A stretch of 11,875 nt of DNA. Origin: Cephalothrix spiralis. Lineage: Eukaryota; Nemertea; Palaeonemertea; Archinemertea; Cephalotrichidae. The translations under genes were made by a program, and so were the position numbers. Shown here in pieces: positions 1 to 6,500 of the stretch (its first letter is position 1; every line of letters starts with the position of its first letter). The notes beneath the pieces were generated by a model, which was given only the letters and a program-made list of their open reading frames with translations, was not told the origin of the DNA and made no database searches. Location of the stretch: the NCBI GenBank assembly GCA_032353305.1, contig JAUCNG010364373.1, forward strand, positions 1-11,875, read 5' to 3'.

Positions 1-398
1 TCATTCAACTCGGAATACAGCGAGGTCGAATTCGAAAAATGTCGGTTAAGCGTAACGTTCGTAACGCTGGAAATGCCCATTTGCTGAAACCCTCCTACTA
101 CATACGGCGCGTCTCAGTCAAATACGTAACGGGAGATTATCTCGCCTCTTACCCTTTATTCATCAAGTAGATAACAGAGTCTGGTAGGTAGGTAGCTGCA
201 TGCCAATTATACAAGTACAGTTACTTACGAAATGCAATAAAATGCAGTTCTTATATTTGAAAGGTTAAGCGATCGAGGAGGTAATTTAAAATGCCATCTA
301 AGAACAACCAAATAACAATGAACACGGGACTTGGATTTTTAATATGATCATTGGCATTTAAATAAGATCATTGGAATTTTAATAAGATCATTAAATAC
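1..398. other. Partial TTLL3 intron (3' of exon k)
   Basis: The intron begins with the donor at 398 and runs off the window. I find no continuation of the TTLL3 reading (expected to start VVVDR) on the minus strand down to position 1. Apart from the 20-bp tandem repeats and a short GGTA run near 185, nothing is recognisable. Confidence 0.7.
336..395. repeat. Three 20-bp tandem repeats
   Basis: The motif ATAAGATCATTGGAATTTTA recurs at an exact 20-base period, with GATCATT at 346, 366 and 386. The last unit starts a few bases from the exon k splice donor, so the repeat opens the intron. Confidence 0.7.
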
Positions 399-546
399 CT
401 TTAATAACATCATCCAGGACATTAGTGCATAGCCTATTCGTAATTGGAGTATTTCGACACATACTCGGACTTGAGTTGATTTCAATGAGCCAAGGTTTGA
501 GATCATCAGTTATCATAAAATCAGCACCATAAAGTTCAAATGAAGA
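399..546 (-). CDS. TTLL3: TTLL3 exon k: ELYGADF and WLIEIN catalytic motifs
   Basis: The acceptor is TTTTTGTCTTAG and the donor is AAAG|GTATTT at 398. Phases are 0 in and 1 out. It encodes residues 545-593: [29 protein letters not shown], then [12 protein letters not shown]. The Asp of GADF and the Glu and Asn of EIN are the metal ligands of ATP-grasp enzymes, so the catalytic centre appears intact. The next exon is not in the window. Confidence 0.94.
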
Positions 547-3500
547 CTAAGACAAAAAATAAAAGTACATCAAATATAAAAAATAATACAGGGTGTCTAC
601 GGAATTACCAGAATCCCTGACTTTCCCTGACCATTTCTCACCATTTTCCCTGACTTTCTTAAGTATTTATTATCGAAAAATTAAATAATATCAAGAATAT
701 ATGGCCGAATGAGTAACACTTTTCAGGGACTTTGCTAATAGACTAATTTTGAGGATTTAAGGGGGGTCCGGAGGCGGATTTTTTTAGAATTTTGGTGTTT
801 CAGAATATTTTCCCTGACCACAAGCTGAATTCCCTGACTTTCCCTGACCAATTTTCAATTCCCTGACTTTCCCTGACTTTCCAGATTTCCCTGACCCCGT
901 AGACACCCTGTAATAGTTAAGACATGAAGAAAATGACGAGGGGCCGTACCGGCTCTATAGCTTGTAAATACTTTAAGTAGTTTTTGAAATCTTGACGGAC
1001 CTCATCGGATTGTCAATACGGGTATACAAAATGGTGATGTTTCGGTAAAAAGGTCAATGGAGTTCAATTTAGTAATACAGTGTGTCCCAATATTATGGAA
1101 AACAGCCATATTAAATATTTTCAGTGTATTTCAATGTTTAATAATTTTGTTTGGATAAAAAATAAAAATTTTGCCTTGTGACAAGGTTGAACAGCTCCTT
1201 AACCAATCAAGATGTAGAAAAACAATACAAACCTTTCTATATTCTACAATATCTTGAGTACATAATAAAGAGCATATCACAGCTTTTTTCATACCAGGAT
1301 ATATTACGTTATCCCATTGAGTTGGAGCGCCTTGAGAGCTAGAAAAGTTAAAATACAAAAATCAAAATTTTATTCATTGATGTTAGAACCAATGGAGTAC
1401 TCGTTTTAAATTTATACTTGCTCTCAATTTTGAGGTTTTGAAATAAATAATATTATCGACGAAATGTGAAGATTTAATTAACAAAAAGCTATAAAAACTG
1501 TGATGTTCCGTCGATAAGACAGATATTGTTGAATCTTGAGGGCATAACAATACAAGCAGTTATTTTCACTCGGCGCATGCACACGTCGTGAAAATAACCA
1601 CTTGTATTGCCCTCAAGATTCAACAAATATCTGTATACATGTACGTACATGTAATATTAATTATGACAATTATAGTAAAAGAGACGTAATATTTGAAAGT
1701 TTGTACCCATTTGTACTGTGGTTAAGGCACTGAAGGGGGTTATGTTTGACAGGTGTCATTTAGAAAACAATTAACATATTGTATATATAAAACATCCTAT
1801 GAACTCCTATGATAGAATCAAATAATTTATAGAGATTATCGACATTATCATAGGATGTATTTTTGAACATCACGTAAAATAAAAATAAAAGGTTTACCTT
1901 AAAAAATCTTTAAATTGATTTTGGTCCCACATTAGTTGATCGGTAAAGTTTTTCTGAATAGCATTATTGGCTAAATGAATTGAACTGAAATTAAGATATA
2001 TCAAAATCAATACTAAGTTCCAATATAATTGACAAAAATATCTATAATTAGCTATATGGTTAAATCAAAATGCAATTCTTAATAATATATATATGGAACA
2101 ACTATACATTTATTTGACATTTAGGGAAAAACAGTGAAAACTTTGACTAGTGTAAATGTTTTTCCATATAATGATCATATATCAAAATTGATATCAAACA
2201 GACAGCTGTTATCTATCATAAACTTGACACAAAATGTAATGATAAATTTAACATGAACATATGTGAACTATACATACAGGAAGGGGATATAGCTCAGTGG
2301 TAGAGCATTCGACTGCAGATCGAGAGGTCCCTGGTTCAAACCCGGGTGTCCCCTAAATTTTTAACTATGAAAAAATTAATCATTTTTCCTCGGGATCATT
2401 CCCAGAAATCTACAGGCTGGCTATTATAGGTATTCAGATAACGGAGGGATCGGAATGGGACAAAAAGGACAACATGGAACGTTCCACTCCACCTCTAAAA
2501 TCGTGACCAAGATATCCAAGGGGATTTAAGGACAACTTCTTACAATTTCACTAAGATTTTTCTCGGATTTCTCCGATTTTCTTCGGATTTATTTGTCAAA
2601 ATTTCCTTAGTTTCATCAAAAACATGGTTTCCGGATCCGGAATTCTTCAAACGTTTACCAAGAATTTCCCTCGGAATGACTCGTGGTTGGTTACTTCATT
2701 CGAACCTTTTAACTCTTAGAATTTGACGGCGCGGTAAGTGGCCACCACTACAGAAGTAATATCTTGAATGTTTGAGTACAATCAACGAACCCCGAAATTA
2801 CGGTCACCCTGGGACCAGGAGAAACTGGCCGTAATTTCGAGTGACCGTAAAATTTTGTGAGTCGACAATTTAGTACATATGTAGTGTATATTCTGCCAAG
2901 AACACATCAATTAGGTGACCGTAACTTCGCGATGACCGATAATCTGAGTGACCGTAATCGGGGGTTCCGCTGTATATAAAAAAATGATTTACTCACTCGT
3001 GAAAATTGTCAAGCGTGTAAGGTTGTGAGCAAAAACGTAGATAGGAACTTTTGTAGAAATACACTGTGAGAGGATTCCAGTCAGTTACAAGAAACCATTG
3101 TCGGATATCAAATTTTAAATTGTTTACACATAAAGGCCTCTCTGGAAAAAACAAAGAAATAAGTAAAATAATTTATTATTTTTGCATTGATTATATTCCG
3201 TATATTGACAATTTATCATTTAAAGATCTTTGAATAAAGGAAATAAAAATGTGCAATTCATTCGATTATTTATTAATTTTATTAAAATGTCAGTTATAAA
3301 ATATCGAAAAACATAGATCAACATGGGAAGCTAAATTTTGAGTCCAGATTGTTTTTGTTATTACTTACCTATATATTTTTGAACAACGTATTTTCCATCT
3401 TGTTTTACAGTACTACTAACTAAATTGAGCATTTCGTGTAGTTTTTCCATAACCATAATACCTATAAAAAATTAGCCAAAAACTATTGCAGTGCAGAAGT

Positions 3501-6500
3501 AAATTTCTCAGAAAAATATATACATGTAATGACAAACGTTATATAAATTTTAGGGATTTCCCGGCGTTCTCAATTTTTTTGGATTATAGTTTACATACTT
3601 GTATGTCCCAAATAATCCTAAGTAATGACGAGTTTTATACATTGAATGATTTAAAAATGTGTATTGACTTCAATGATAAGGATAGGTTACTGGTGTTTCT
3701 TTCTTTGACCGACAGACAAAGATCGTTTAATGATCTTTAATGATTATTTAATGAAAAAACAGTGTATGTACAAGTAGGCCTAATTAGTAATTAAAGATTT
3801 TCATCATTAGGGGATTTTATATACATGCACCTCCAATGAATTGGTATTGGACATATCGATAATTCAACAATATTTCAATCAATTTATCGCAAAAGACGAG
3901 TTTAATCCATTTTTGACAGATGATCACAGATGGCATTATTCACATGTTTTGTTTACAACCAGTGTTTACATTTGTCGTGATTTGTGACATTTGGGATAAC
4001 AGAATATTACTTGATTGAATAACAAGTAAATTATAGTTTGTCGTAATATCATACAGGGGATATAGCTCAGTGGTAGAGCATTCGACTGCAGATCGAGAGG
4101 TCCCTGGTTCAAACCCGGGTGTCCCCTTAAATTTTGTTCAGAGCAGAAAATATGCGGGCTCCTATCAGGAGAGTCATGGAAAAATTTGTATACACAAATG
4201 TCTGGTGGACTGAGGGGGGACACAAACAGATCTTACATTTCAGAAAAAAATTCGTCTTATATTTTTGAGGTTTTTGACAAAATTCACCATAAAAATGCAA
4301 TTTTCTAATATTTTGTTACCGGATAAATCCACCTAATGAAAAAGGTCTATGTCCGGTACCAAGGACAGCCTGTAAAAATTGGTTAAAATTTTTAGCCAAA
4401 TTTTTTCCTATGTCCTATACAGTGTGTATTATGGAAAATAGCCAGAGGACGTCATATAGTGACTATAGTTAGGAATATTTTTATCATTGCAAAAATAACT
4501 ATTTGAGAACATGATAAAATTTGAGAACCCGATAAAACAGATTTGGTGCTGATCGGTTCATAACTAAGGGAGCTACAATGATTCTTCCAAAGAACCCCCG
4601 GTCTCATTTTCCCCACCCTAAATCCCAGACTAAAATCTCTAAAATTAATCAATCATGAATATTTTCAGTGCATATCAATTTTAAATTTTAAAAAAAATTG
4701 AAACAGCAAATTGTATAAGAAATTTAAAAAATTAAGAAATCATAAAAAATCACGTTTTTGAGAATCCCATTTTCGAGAAAGGACGTTCATTTTGGGAAAT
4801 TTAACTTTGTGGTCTTTTGGGAAATTTATGAAGCTCAGTTGTTGAAAACATTTTGCACCAAATGTATTTCATATGAAGGAGAAGACAATTATCTCTCTAG
4901 CGATAACTAGCAGCGATATGGTCAATTCATAATTAAGTCACAATATGACGTCATCTGGCTGTTTTCTATAATATTGGGACACCCTGTATATGACCCAACA
5001 TCAAATATTTCTTACCTCTTCCTCTTGATTTGGCACCAGGTTTAACAATCCATACATTTCTATGTCCGTCAAATTCAAACTGAGGATTCTTTTTACGTAA
5101 TTTTTTTGAGATTGCACAACATTCATCGAATCGAGCGTCACCATTTTCTACTGTAGCACCATCTCTATTAAAATAAATATAGGAACATTAGGATGAATTT
5201 AATGATCATTATAAAAAATACATTTTGACAAAAGTATCTGTCTAAGTGACGAATTATTTGAAGCAGATATTTCTAAAGCTAATATCAGCTCATGCAGTTA
5301 ACAGGTTAAAATTAGTAATGACGCCACTGCGCCTAACCAGGGGCTACATGTTCGTGATGTAGCCCCTGGCCTAACTTAGTGCCTCTGGGACACCAAAAAT
5401 GTAAGCATTTACTGCATTTATAATTAGACCTTATACTAAAGGCTTAGATTTAGAACTGCGCTTCTTTCTCATGATGCTTTATTAATCTAAAACGGGCGAA
5501 ACTTTTTCAAAAATTAACTAAGTCCGGTTTGAGACTAATAAATATACGAGTACATGTAATCACTAAGAAAGACAATATCGATAATGATAGCTTGAATGAT
5601 CGATGGCATCAAGAGCCTAGAATTATTATAGTATTTTTTTAAACATTGGTAATTAAATACGTTTATTAAAACAGATAATTATATGCCAAAATCAATCTAT
5701 TGCAATTAATTTAATCTAAAAGTAATTCGTAATGTCCAAACAGGTGTCGGTATAACACTATCGAATATTTGTGACACATCTGGTCACATGTCAAAATACA
5801 GTATAATTTAATGTGAAATCATTTAATATTATGTGCCATTAATGACATTAATATAAGGGGATATAGCTCAGTGGTAGAGCATTCGACTGCAGATCGAGAG
5901 GTCCCTGGTTCAAACCCGGGTGTCCCCTTCACTTTTTATCATAAGTTGTTATTCGGCACATCGTTTTAAAAACATCGGCCACGCCGCCCCGGGTAGGGTA
6001 TGTCCTATGTCCTTAGTTGGCCTTGACACTTTAATATTTACTAAAAGATTTACGCATTTTCATTTATTTTCTTGAAAGTCTTGAAATTGTTAACTTCCAA
6101 GAAATAGCAAAACTAGAAGTTTGAACTCCATATGCCAAAAAAAGGAAATCGTATACTATCCTCCTGTGACTATGTCCAATGCTGAACATCTTTAACTTAC
6201 TTTCTGAGTAAATAAGACCATTGAATCATTTGTTCCCATTGTGCATCTGACATAACATGTGGAGAATCATAATTGTCTATATCATCATGATTTTTAAATT
6301 TCATATAAGAAGCACACTGTTTGAGTGCCAAATCCACAGCAGCGGCAGGTAAAACAGGGGGTGTTTGTTTTCTGGGAGTTTTCTTTGGACTCCCTTCCGG
6401 TGATGTGTCTTTTGAGGCAGATTCGTTTTGTTTGGACTCGGTTACATTTGTTTTCTTATCTGCTGCATTCGATTTTTTTTCTGGCGTTTTCGCTTCTTTT

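Noticed and set aside
3486-3740. Plus-strand open frame of 84 codons
   Set aside because: AT-rich intronic sequence with no start context, motif or homology; it lies in the intron between exons f and g.
3966-4223. Minus-strand open frame of 85 codons
   Set aside because: It reads through the complement of tRNA-Cys copy 2, so it is a shadow of an RNA gene.
2283-5928. The tRNA-like units as heads of tRNA-derived SINEs
   Set aside because: Each unit is an intact 72-nt cloverleaf followed directly by a T-run, and no shared SINE body follows the three copies.
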